NCBI GenBank assembly: GCA_021809895.1
Contig: JAJZJU010000008.1
Coordinates: 1 to 42,670, forward strand
DNA length: 42,670 bases
DNA from: a bacterium
GTDB lineage: Bacteria; Chloroflexota; Dormibacteria; Aeolococcales; Bog-877
Direction: 5' to 3'
Below the pieces are notes generated by a model. The model saw nothing but the letters and a program-made list of their open reading frames with translations, made no database searches and was not told where the DNA came from. Position 1 is the stretch's first letter. Every line of letters begins with the position of its first letter. The translations under genes were made by a program, and so were the position numbers. Positions 1-9,139 of the stretch are shown in pieces.

Positions 1-2
1 GC

Positions 3-641
3 CCCGCCGACCTCTTCCGTATCTCCGAGGCTGACCTGCTGGAGATCCCCGGCCAGGGTGAGCGCTCCTCCCGGCAGCTGGTGGCAGCCATCCAGGCGAG
101 GCGACGCCCGAGTCTGGCCCGGTTCCTTTACGCGCTGGGGATCGGCCACGTCGGGGAGCGCACCGCCGAGTTGCTGGCGCAGAACTTCGGCAGCCTGGAG
201 AGTTTGCGCCGCGCGTCCGTTGAGGAGCTGGCCGAGATCGAAGGGTTGGGCCCGGTGCTGGCGGAGGCGGTGCACCACTTCCTGGCCAGCCAGGGGGGTT
301 CCACCTTGATCGATCAGCTGCTGGAGGCAGGGGTGCAGCCCCAGGCGGCTCCAAGAGTGGAGGGACCCTGGCGGGGGCTGACGGTGGTGTTGACCGGAGG
401 ACTGGCGCGCCGCACCAGGGCCGAGGCGGAGGCGGAGATCAAGGCCATGGGAGGCAACCCCGGCAGCAGCGTCTCCAAGAGGACCTCGGCGGTGGTGGCC
501 GGCGCGGCGGCGGGCTCCAAGCTGGCGACCGCGCAGCGGCTCGGGGTTCCCATCCTCGACGAGGACCAGTTTGATCGTTGGCTAGCAGAGCCTGGCCTGT
601 CCCCTGCCTCGCTCACCACCGAAGGTCGCCAAGAGCAATAG
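3..641 (+). CDS. ligA: NAD-dependent DNA ligase LigA, C-terminal part (HhH + BRCT); 5' end outside window
   Basis: Open frame from the window edge: PADLFRISEADLLEIPGQGERSSRQLVAAIQ..RPSLARFLYALGIGHVGERTAELLA (LigA HhH region), then a BRCT-like segment GLTVVLTGGLARRTRAEAEAEIKAMGGNPGSSVSKRTSAVVAG. Confidence 0.95.
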   Translation, partial: PADLFRISEADLLEIPGQGERSSRQLVAAIQARRRPSLARFLYALGIGHVGERTAELLAQNFGSLESLRRASVEELAEIEGLGPVLAEAVHHFLASQGGSTLIDQLLEAGVQPQAAPRVEGPWRGLTVVLTGGLARRTRAEAEAEIKAMGGNPGSSVSKRTSAVVAGAAAGSKLATAQRLGVPILDEDQFDRWLAEPGLSPASLTTEGRQEQ

Positions 642-937
642 CTCGCTGGCGGGACCCGGCGAGCGGTCGCTTTCAAGCCGCCTTGGATGCTATGGCGGTA
701 GATCCACCGAGCCCGGCGGCTGCACCGGTCTTCCCAGTCCACGGCAATAGGACCCTTGTCCCCAGGTGCGCCCTCTGAGGACGGCCTACACAGATGGCAT
801 TCGGGTGATAAGCACGTAACGACAGACCCAATATAGGCTTGTTGTCACGGTGTTTGGCCCCAAGACGGACCATACAATCTCCTCCCAAGCGGTCTCCGTG
901 AAGTGGCAGCGGTCGCGGTAGCAGAGGAGGAATACCC

Positions 938-2320
938 TTGGCCTACATTCCAGCGGCGCCGTTTCTCAGCCCAGGGGACAACTCCTGGCAGCTCACAGCT
1001 GCGACATTTGTGGGGCTGCAGTCGATCCCCGGCCTGGCCATCCTCTACGGAGGGCTGGTGAAGCGCAAGTGGGCGGTGAGTTCGGCGCTGATGGCCGTCT
1101 ACGCCTTCGCTGCGGTGATGGTGGTGTGGGTTCTGGCCGGATTCAACATGGGATTCGGCCACCCCCTGTTGGGCTCGCTGGTGGGGATTCCCCAGCCAGT
1201 TCTGAACGCGTTGAGCGAGCAGGGACAGGCATCGATTCCGCTCCTGCGCGGGTTGATGCCCCACTTGGCCATTCCCCAGTCCTCATTGATCTACTTCCAG
1301 TTCGTGTTCGCCGCCATCGCTCCCATCATCCTGGCCGGAGCCGTGTTTGGACGCATGAACCTGCGAGCCTGGATGATTTTTGTGCCAGCCTGGTCCTTGC
1401 TGGTCTACAGCGTCAACGCCTTCATGATCTGGGGTGGGGGCTGGCTCTCCCAACTGGGGGTCGTGGACTACAGTGGCGGCTACGTCATCCACGTCGCGGC
1501 GGGAATCTCCGGCTTCGTGGCGGCACTGGCCGTGGGACCGAGAATCCTCAAGGATCAGCGCGACTTCAAGCCCAACAACATGCTCCTGGCGGTGGCCGGC
1601 GCGGGCATCCTCTGGCTCGGTTGGAATGGGTTCAACGGAGGCGACCCCTATTTCGCCAACGCTGACGCAGCCGCCGCCGTGCTCAACACCAACCTGGCCA
1701 CCGCGGTTGCGCTGCTGTCCTGGTTCCTGCTGGATATGTTCGTCAACCGCAAGCTCTCGATGGTGGGGGCGATCAACGGCATGATCTGCGGGCTGGTCGC
1801 CATCACCCCGGCGGCGGGCTATGTCGACGGCACCGGTGCCATCTTGGTGGGTCTTCTGGGTGCGGCCGTGCCCTGGTTCACCATGAACAGGCTCGGCCAG
1901 AGGTGGCCGTTCCGCAAGGCGGACGACACCCTGGGGGTGGTCCACACCCACTTCGTGGCGGGAGCTGTCGGAGGTGTGATGGTCGGCCTGATCGCCACTC
2001 CCACCATGGTGGTTTACCTCGGCACCCACGGCGCGGCAGGGGTCGGTGTCGCCGGGCTGCTTGCGGGCAATGGCCATCAGCTGCTCGTCCAGATGCTGGG
2101 ACTGGTGGTGGTCACCGCCTACTCCGGCGCCATGACCTTCGGGATCCTGAAGGCGATCTCCCTGTTCGTTCCGCTGAGAATGGCAGACCGGGAGCTGGAG
2201 GTCGGTGACCGGCTCATCTTCAACGAGGAGGTCTTCGAGCTCCACCATCCGATCCCGGTGCCAGAGCCCATCGACGGGGCGAGCGAAGTCGGTGGTCACG
2301 CGGCTCCGGCGCTGAGCTGA
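938..2320 (+). CDS. amt: Ammonium transporter, Amt family (TTG start preceded by AGAGGAGG)
   Basis: Multi-TM protein with Amt motifs: GLAILYGGLVKRK, DYSGGYVIHVAAGISGFVAAL, LLAVAGAGILWLGWNGFNGG, ADDTLGVVHTHFVAGAVGG. Confidence 0.93.
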   Translation: MAYIPAAPFLSPGDNSWQLTAATFVGLQSIPGLAILYGGLVKRKWAVSSALMAVYAFAAVMVVWVLAGFNMGFGHPLLGSLVGIPQPVLNALSEQGQASIPLLRGLMPHLAIPQSSLIYFQFVFAAIAPIILAGAVFGRMNLRAWMIFVPAWSLLVYSVNAFMIWGGGWLSQLGVVDYSGGYVIHVAAGISGFVAALAVGPRILKDQRDFKPNNMLLAVAGAGILWLGWNGFNGGDPYFANADAAAAVLNTNLATAVALLSWFLLDMFVNRKLSMVGAINGMICGLVAITPAAGYVDGTGAILVGLLGAAVPWFTMNRLGQRWPFRKADDTLGVVHTHFVAGAVGGVMVGLIATPTMVVYLGTHGAAGVGVAGLLAGNGHQLLVQMLGLVVVTAYSGAMTFGILKAISLFVPLRMADRELEVGDRLIFNEEVFELHHPIPVPEPIDGASEVGGHAAPALS

Positions 2321-2497
2321 GCCCGCCAGGACCGGTGCCTCACTCTGGACGGCGCAGAGCCGGCCATCCGGAGTGGGGCCCGGCCCAATGGTGGTAGCGG
2401 AGATCCGCACGAAGTTGTCGGCGTTCGTCAGTGCTAGTGACCCGGTGAACCTGGGCTGGTCGACCAGGACGTCGCCGGTGGCGAGAGCTACCAGGAA

Positions 2498-2523
2498 CCA
2501 CCTCCCACCCTGGCGGGAGGTGG
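2498..2523. terminator. Inverted repeat CCACCTCCC-(8 nt)-GGGAGGTGG, possible terminator-like hairpin downstream of amt
   Basis: Perfect 9-bp arms at 2498-2506 and 2515-2523; no clear U-tract. Confidence 0.35.
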
Positions 2524-2783
2524 ACGGGTCCCTCCCAGCAGGGAGCAAGTGGTAGCACCTCGCTGCCGCCCACGATGTAGAGAAAGGCGGAGTAAGTCAG
2601 CCACTGTTCTGGAGGGCGACATTGACCACGACGACGTTGCCGCTCCAGATGACTGCCGCCAGCAACCACCAGCGGGTCTCGCCGCCCTGGGCGTGGTCTG
2701 AAGCGCGCGAGAAGAGCCGCAGTCCCCATTCATCGTCCGGATGAAGCTCTTCTTCTGGAGCTCACCTGAGATTGTTGGCCGGC

Positions 2784-3578
2784 TCAGGCAGCTGGTAGGC
2801 GCAGCCCAAAGGCCTGCGGCAGCAATACCCCGAGCAAGTATGCGGCAAGAGCTGCGGCGGTGCCCACACCCAAAACCTGAAGTCCGCCCACCATCATCCG
2901 CTGGCCGACGACCTTCGCCTTCATCAGACCCACTCCCAGGAGGCCGGCAGCGGAAAGCGCCAGCGAACCGATGACAGCAGGGAGGCCCGTCATTAACACA
3001 TAGGGGAGTATGGGCAAGACGGCACCAATGAGGAAGGTCCCTGCCATGAGCAAACCATCGTGGATCGAGGTCGACTCGGGCTCACTCGAGATCCCAAGCT
3101 CCTTCTCAATGTGAGTCTCCTCCCAGAGCTTCGGATAACGCGCCAGCGTGGTCGTGAGATCATCAGCCTCATTCGCGGGCACTCCCCGGGCCATCAATAT
3201 GGCGACCATCTCCGCGTGTTCTGCCTCCGGCTGCGCGCGCAACTCGGAGCGCTCCTTGTGAATCGCGGAGCGGTTGAGGTCGTGTTCCGCTCCGGCCGCG
3301 AGATAGGCGCCCGTACCCATCGACACCATTCCGGCCAAGGCGCCTACCAGCCCCGCAATCAGAATGGTCGTATGGGCAACGGCCGCCCCGGCCGTCGCCG
3401 TCGCCACTCCGGTGGTGAGGCCGAGCGTGGTCAACAAACCGTCTTGGACGCCGAACACGACCTCGCGGATTCCTGCGCGGCGGGCTAACTCCGCGCGCTC
3501 GGACCCGGCGGCGACATCCTGCGGCAACTCCAGTATTGGTAGGGTCCCTTGGTCGAAACCGACGTGTACATTTCCCAT
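2784..3578 (-). CDS. VIT1/CCC1 family (DUF125) iron/manganese transporter-like membrane protein
   Basis: ELARRAGIREVVFGVQDGLLTTLGLTTGVA..., GMVSMGTGAYLAAGAEHDL, and C-terminal TM segments are typical of the VIT family. Start taken at ATG 3578 (MGNVHVGFDQG...). Confidence 0.88.
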   Translation of the reverse strand: MGNVHVGFDQGTLPILELPQDVAAGSERAELARRAGIREVVFGVQDGLLTTLGLTTGVATATAGAAVAHTTILIAGLVGALAGMVSMGTGAYLAAGAEHDLNRSAIHKERSELRAQPEAEHAEMVAILMARGVPANEADDLTTTLARYPKLWEETHIEKELGISSEPESTSIHDGLLMAGTFLIGAVLPILPYVLMTGLPAVIGSLALSAAGLLGVGLMKAKVVGQRMMVGGLQVLGVGTAAALAAYLLGVLLPQAFGLRLPAA

Positions 3579-3943
3579 GGATGCAATAGTAGCGACGCAG
3601 GGTCCACCGCGCACAGCGCGACGGAGTGTTGAATCTTTCCGCGAACTTGCGCCGTCGCGACACCCTGTCAAACATGCTTGCGCACGGCCAGTTTGTGATT
3701 GAGCGTTCCGTGGCTCCCGCGTGGACTCACTGGCACCGCAGGAGCAGTGATTCACCAGCGTTGCGTCTATGCGGGATACGACATCTCGGTTAACGCGCGG
3801 TTAAGAATGACTGCTTGGCACTGCTCACAAAACCACGTAGTCATCGGGGTTTGTCTAACACATACCCGTGCTCTTGGCGCACGTGCGAAGTCGGCGTCGA
3901 TGCCTCTCGCTTGGGTGCTGTCAAATGCTGCACAATAGGAGCC

Positions 3944-5776
3944 ATGCGCGTCGCCGTCCTGATCAAACAGGTGCCCGTCGCCGAAGCACTGTCGCTGCGA
4001 GCCGACGGACGGCTCGAGCGCGACGGTTTGGAGTTGGAGATGAACGCGTTCTGCCGGCGCGCGGTCACACAAGGGGTGGCGCTGATCCGGGAATGCGGTG
4101 GTTCATGCACAGCTCTGACCCTCGGCCCCCCGGCGGCAGAGGACATCCTTCGGGAGGCCGTAGCCTGGGGCGCGGATCTCGGAGTTCACATCACGGGGCC
4201 AGAGTTTGCGGGCAGCGACACTCTCGCGACCTCTCGTGCCTTGGCCGCCGCCATCGGCCGGACGGGACCATACGACTTGGTGCTGGTGGGCCGCAACGCG
4301 GTCGACGCCGACACCGGCCAGGTGGGCCCGGGGGTAGCTCAGTTTCTGGACATGCCCTTCCTGGGAGCAGCTCGCTCGCTCTCGGTCGTGGATGGAACCG
4401 TGCGGGTCTGGCTGGAGCACGATGACGGTTGGGAGCTTGCTGAGGTGGCCCTGCCAGCAGTGATCGCCTGCGCAGAGCGCCTGTGCCCTCCCTGCAAGGT
4501 TCCTGAAGCGGGGCGAGCCGGAGTTTCGTCGGATCAGATCCTGTCCCTTGGAGCCAAAGACCTCGGCCCCGGACCATGGGGGCAACTGGGAAGCGCCACC
4601 GTTGTGGGTCGGGTTCGGGTCCTGGACGTGGTGCGGAGCCGAGTCAAGCTTCAGGGGCAGACCTCCGTCCAGGTCAGCGCGGCGGTGAGACTTCTCGCTG
4701 AAGTGGGCGCGATCGGGCCAGCGGGCACTGGCACACCCCGGATTGAAGTCACAGACGGCCAGCCAGGGCACCAGATCGGCTCACCGCGCCTGGCACCTTC
4801 CTCCCACCGGAGCCCCGTCAATCCCCAGGTTGTGGCGGCCGTGCTGGAGACGGCTCGCCTCCAGCTGGCCCGGGAGATGGTGGGAGGCGCGGCGCGACTG
4901 GGCGGGTGCATCGGGGGCTGGGTGACGGCAATCGCCGGACCCTCGTTGACTGCTGATCAAGCTGGCTCGTGGGGGGCAGACGAGCTTCTGCAGCTCAGCG
5001 GCAGCGAGGTCCAGGAGGATGTTGCCACCGCGATCGGGGCCTGGTGTGAGAGCACCCGTCCATGGGCGATTCTCGCTCCTGGCACCATGTGGGGCCGTGA
5101 GGTTGCGGCTCGCATCGCCGTGATCCTGGGGGCTGGGCTGACCGGAGACGCGGTCGAATTGGGGGTCGAGGGAGGCAGACTGGTCGCCTGGAAGCCGGCT
5201 TTCGGCGGACGGCTGGTGGCTTCCGTGCTTGCAACTTCCGCAGTGCAAATGGCCACAGTGCGTCCGGGTGCCCTGCCCCCGTCACCGTTGCGGGACCAGG
5301 TGGCGAATCTAACCCGCGTCTTCGTGGAGGCCCGTGGCCGGGTGAACGTGCTTGACACCGGCAATGATGACGACCTGGATATCTTGGCCTCAGCACCCGT
5401 GGTGATCGGCGTCGGCACGGGAGTGGCGCCCGGAGACTACCCGGCCCTGCGGCCTCTGCTTGACGTTCTGGGCGCTCCGCTTGCCGGTACCCGGCGGGTA
5501 ACGGACCGAAACTGGCTGCCGCGGTCTCGGCAGGTAGGCCTGACCGGAGCCAACATCCGACCCCGCCTATATGTGGCCATCGGGCTCTCGGGCAAGTTCA
5601 ACCACATGATCGGGGTGCAGGGTGCAGGCTGCGTGTTGGCCGTGAACAGCGATCCAGAGGCACCGGTGTTCGAGGCAGCAGACATTGGAATCGTGGGCAG
5701 ATGGCAGGAAGTGGTGCCCCAACTGGTCGCGGAGCTCAACGCTTTGTCCAAGCTGAAAGCGGTGGCCGCGGACTGA
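3944..5776 (+). CDS. Fused electron transfer flavoprotein, beta (N-terminal) and alpha (C-terminal) subunits in one polypeptide
   Basis: N-terminal EtfB: MRVAVLIKQVP, DLVLVGRNAVDADTGQVGPGVAQFLDMPFL. C-terminal EtfA: GREVAARIAVILGAGLTGDAVEL, RQVGLTGANIRPRLYVAIGLSGKFNHMIGVQGAGCVLAVNSDPEAPVFEAADIGIVG. One uninterrupted frame; start ATG 3944 after ATAGGAGCC. Confidence 0.92.
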   Translation: MRVAVLIKQVPVAEALSLRADGRLERDGLELEMNAFCRRAVTQGVALIRECGGSCTALTLGPPAAEDILREAVAWGADLGVHITGPEFAGSDTLATSRALAAAIGRTGPYDLVLVGRNAVDADTGQVGPGVAQFLDMPFLGAARSLSVVDGTVRVWLEHDDGWELAEVALPAVIACAERLCPPCKVPEAGRAGVSSDQILSLGAKDLGPGPWGQLGSATVVGRVRVLDVVRSRVKLQGQTSVQVSAAVRLLAEVGAIGPAGTGTPRIEVTDGQPGHQIGSPRLAPSSHRSPVNPQVVAAVLETARLQLAREMVGGAARLGGCIGGWVTAIAGPSLTADQAGSWGADELLQLSGSEVQEDVATAIGAWCESTRPWAILAPGTMWGREVAARIAVILGAGLTGDAVELGVEGGRLVAWKPAFGGRLVASVLATSAVQMATVRPGALPPSPLRDQVANLTRVFVEARGRVNVLDTGNDDDLDILASAPVVIGVGTGVAPGDYPALRPLLDVLGAPLAGTRRVTDRNWLPRSRQVGLTGANIRPRLYVAIGLSGKFNHMIGVQGAGCVLAVNSDPEAPVFEAADIGIVGRWQEVVPQLVAELNALSKLKAVAAD

Positions 5777-5878
5777 GGAGCCGGCTGTAGGTTCCGGTGA
5801 CCCCCGGCTAGGAGCCGGTCGTCCAGCCGCTATGAGCTCCCGCTGGCAAGCCACCAGAGATGTTCGGTTGCAGCGCTG

Positions 5879-5988
5879 CTAGTGTAGTGTCCCGTAAATA
5901 ACGACAGTTCCTTGTTGCCATAAAAGGCCCATTCCAAGCCGAATGGTGCTTCAAGGAACGGTCCGCCAAAAGCGAGACACTACACTAG
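5879..5988. mobile_element. MITE-like element with terminal inverted repeats CTAGTGTAGTGTC...GACACTACACTAG
   Basis: Perfect 13-bp terminal inverted repeats (5879-5891 / 5976-5988), ending in TA or CTAG; inner arms ACAGTTCCTTG / CAAGGAACGGT form a second imperfect inverted repeat; no ORF inside. Confidence 0.7.
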
Positions 5989-6213
5989 TTGCCTCCTTAC
6001 CCACCAGCCTCACGAAGCTCTGCCGATTCCCCCTCCTACAGCCTCATCCAGTGACGCCTAACACCGGCCTGATCCTTGGCGTCGAAGCGTGGGCGGTCTG
6101 GAGCCACATACCGTGAGGCGGGCGAGCGTGACCGCCTTGAAAGCCGTGCCGGGCAAGGAGCTGCGCCACGAGCGGGGAGAAGGGAGCCCTCCCCGGGGCT
6201 TGGGAAGAGAGTT

Positions 6214-7662
6214 CTACGTGGTGCCCGGCCGCGGATCCGGAGGGCCACTGACGGGGGGCGGCGGGTCTAGCGGCGGGCTCCCACCAGTGGCGATTCCAGG
6301 CAGGTGGAGGCTGATTGTGGCGCCTCCGTCCCGGCGGTTGGCAATCTCCGCTTGGCCCTGATGGGCGTTCATGACCATTCCCACGATCCAAAGTCCCAGT
6401 CCGGTGCCCCGCCTCGTGTCCCCTTCCACTGCGGCGCCGCTCGTCCGGCCGCCAAAGCGCTGGAAGGGTTGCGAGAGGACTTCCGATGGGAAACCGGGAC
6501 CGCGGTCGCTCACCTCAATGACTGCGCCGGCACCGACGGCTCGCACCGCAACGTCCACCGCAGAGCCATTCGGAGAGTAGCGGAGAGCGTTGTCCAAGAG
6601 GTTGTCGAGCGCGTGACGAAGCCAGAGCTCGTCCACCTCCGCCACCACTTCGGGCTCCGCGTTCAGCACCAGCATCACCCCGAGCTGGTTGGCGCGGGCC
6701 CGGAACGTCGACAGCTCAGAGGCGGCGATCGAACCCAGGTCATGAGGCGATGGCCGCAGTCGCAAACGCCCATCGTCGTCGCGGGCTAGCACCAGCAGTT
6801 CACTGATGACACGGGTAAGCCTGTCCACCCCGGCTATGGTGCGTTGTAGTCGAGCGTTAATTGGACCGGGAGCGCTTCCAGAACGGAGGGCCAGCTCCAG
6901 TTCACCCCTCACTCTCGCCAGCGGGGTGCGCAGCTCATGCCCGGCCGCCGCCACGAAGTGGCGCTGGCGACGCAGCGCGCTGTCGAGCTCTTCCAAAAGC
7001 TGGTTCAGGGTTGTGGCCAGAGCGGTCAGCTCGTCGTGGGTCCCGGGCACCCGAAGCCGGCGCCGCAGGTCAGCAGCCGAGATCTCCGCCGCCTCCGCCC
7101 GCAACCGTTCGACGGGTGCTAGGGCCCCTCCGGTGAGCAGCCAGGCTGCGATCGCCGTCACCACCACCACCAACGGACAACCTATGAGTAAAACCACAAC
7201 AACGCGGCGCATCATGTCGTCAATCTGGTCCAGCGAAGTGCCCACCACCACCACCGAGGAGCCGAGAGCGGCGGGGGCGGCCAGTACCAAGTGAGGACTG
7301 CTCCAAGCGCTTCGCCGGAGTTCGAGCCAGATGGGACCCCGCCCTGCCTGCCGCAGCAGTGATCCCCGTACCAGCGGCGCGGCTCCAGCGACGTTTGTCG
7401 TGTACTGGACAGCGCCGGTCGCGGCCACGATCTGCACGACGCTCTGGTCGATCTGGGCCACCGCCGGCGCTTGCGGGCTCCCTAGCTGGAGGTATCCAGC
7501 CTTGAGCGCGGCGACTACCCGATGCGACCGCTGCAAGAGCACCTGCTGAAGTGTGGCCCGGGCACCGCCCTCCAGGCTGAGCGCCAGTGCCGAGCTAGTC
7601 ACCGCCGCCAGAACGGCCGCGCCCAAGACCATGAGCAGCGTGAGCCGCAGGCGGATTGGCAC
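6214..7662 (-). CDS. Sensor histidine kinase (two TM, HAMP, HisKA, HATPase_c); GTG start
   Basis: HAMP-like LLTGGALAPVERLRAEAAEISAADLRRRL; H-box RHFVAAAGHELRTPLARVRGELELAL; N-box LRHALDNLLDNALRYSPNG; G-box VSDRGPGFP and RRGTGLGLWIVGMVM. Confidence 0.94.
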   Translation of the reverse strand: MPIRLRLTLLMVLGAAVLAAVTSSALALSLEGGARATLQQVLLQRSHRVVAALKAGYLQLGSPQAPAVAQIDQSVVQIVAATGAVQYTTNVAGAAPLVRGSLLRQAGRGPIWLELRRSAWSSPHLVLAAPAALGSSVVVVGTSLDQIDDMMRRVVVVLLIGCPLVVVVTAIAAWLLTGGALAPVERLRAEAAEISAADLRRRLRVPGTHDELTALATTLNQLLEELDSALRRQRHFVAAAGHELRTPLARVRGELELALRSGSAPGPINARLQRTIAGVDRLTRVISELLVLARDDDGRLRLRPSPHDLGSIAASELSTFRARANQLGVMLVLNAEPEVVAEVDELWLRHALDNLLDNALRYSPNGSAVDVAVRAVGAGAVIEVSDRGPGFPSEVLSQPFQRFGGRTSGAAVEGDTRRGTGLGLWIVGMVMNAHQGQAEIANRRDGGATISLHLPGIATGGSPPLDPPPPVSGPPDPRPGTT

Positions 7663-8343
7663 TCAACTCCGGTCGGGGACGGTTAGTCGGTACCCGAGCC
7701 GATGGATTGTCTCCAGGTCGCTGCCGGCGAAGGGCAGGCCGAGCTTGCGGCGAAGGTGCCCGACGTATTGGGTGATCAGGTTGGAGCTCCGGCCCGGCTC
7801 ATTGGCCCAGACGTGGGCCAGGAGCGACTCTCGGGTCAGGACTATCCCTGGCCAGCGGAGGAACAGCTCCAGCAGGGCCGCCTCGCGGGCGGTGAGCTCG
7901 ACCTCCGTGTCGCCGCGCCAGGCCCGCCCGCTGAGGCGATCGAGGCGGAGCGGCCCTGCCCGCAGCACTTCCGGCCGCCACTGCTCCCCGCGGCGGATCA
8001 GGGCCCGTAGCCGAGCCAGGAACTCTTCCAAGCTGAATGGCTTGGCGAGGTAGTCGTCCGCCCCAAGATCGAGGCCCTGCACACGGTCGATCACCTCCCC
8101 CAGGGCGGTCAGCATCAGCACCGGCACCCGCTGCCCCGCTTCCCTAAGCCTTTGGCAGACCTCGCGTCCGTCGAGCCCTGGAAGCAGCACGTCGAGGATC
8201 ACGGCGACGAACGTGGACCGTCGCGCCGCGTCCAGCCCGGCGACACCATCGCGAGCCACCTCGACCGCATACCCCTCGTCGACCAGCGCCTGCTCAACCA
8301 GCTGCGCCATCTCCCAATCGTCCTCGACGACCAAAACTCGCAT
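7663..8343 (-). CDS. OmpR/PhoB-family response regulator, directly upstream of the histidine kinase
   Basis: MRVLVVEDDWEMAQLVEQAL, LDVLLPGLDGREVCQRLR, KPFSLEEFLARLRALIRRG, winged-helix VELTAREAALLELFLRWPGIVLTRESLLAHVW...NLITQYVGHLRRKL. Confidence 0.95.
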   Translation of the reverse strand: MRVLVVEDDWEMAQLVEQALVDEGYAVEVARDGVAGLDAARRSTFVAVILDVLLPGLDGREVCQRLREAGQRVPVLMLTALGEVIDRVQGLDLGADDYLAKPFSLEEFLARLRALIRRGEQWRPEVLRAGPLRLDRLSGRAWRGDTEVELTAREAALLELFLRWPGIVLTRESLLAHVWANEPGRSSNLITQYVGHLRRKLGLPFAGSDLETIHRLGYRLTVPDRS

Positions 8344-9139
8344 CGCCTCTCCGGGTGAGGGATCTGGCGACAGCGGACTCGACCATGAGCGCCAGATGGC
8401 AGCGGAAGGTGGCCCGTCGGGCCTGGACAATCCGGCCCGAACCATCGGTAGTTCGCTAGACAACCTGCCCCCTCGGCCCTCCCGGCGCCATGGCGTAGCT
8501 GGCAGGCAAGGCTCTGGTCCTCCGGAGCCAGCGTCCGCTCCCAGACTCTTGAGAAGAGCCCGGCTCCAGCGCAAGGTAGTGGGCTGCCCGCTCGCGATGA
8601 AGGTGAGCCCCGGACCCAGCCGGCACCACCTCAGCGGCGGCCAAACGGGATGCCCCGCCCGGGACAGCTCGTGGGGGAACGCACCAGACGACCCTGCGCC
8701 CGCGGTCCGCTCCGTCCCGCCACTTCCGCATGCCCTTCCACTCCTTTAAGGCCGGCAGCGCCGCCTCCCAAGCCACTAGACCCCAGCAGTCACACATTGC
8801 CACGAACTGATTAAGGAGAAATCATGGCCATCCACTGAAATCACGCGGCCCCTGGACGGAGGGTTGCAGGTCGGTATCGCCATCGGCCCGCCCTTAGGGT
8901 GCGAACGCTCCCCAGGGTTTCCCGCAAAGCCCGTGAGGGTGGACGGGGCGGCCTCCAGTCCGGTGCGGTCTTCATTGCACCAGCGAGGACCACAGCTGGT
9001 CGATTCACGGACTGGTCCTTGGCGCTGATCCTGCCATCGGTTGGGGCTGGCGGGGCCGACGCGCGGCAGAAGGGGACACCTCCATGAGGTGATCCTCCTA
9101 GCTCGCACGCCGACCCCGTGATGGGCGTGGCTACGACTC

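Noticed and set aside
1283-2548. 421-aa minus-strand ORF antisense to amt
   Set aside because: Mostly the shadow of the amt frame; only its N-terminal ~70 aa outside amt looks protein-like, which I treat as a possible remnant instead.
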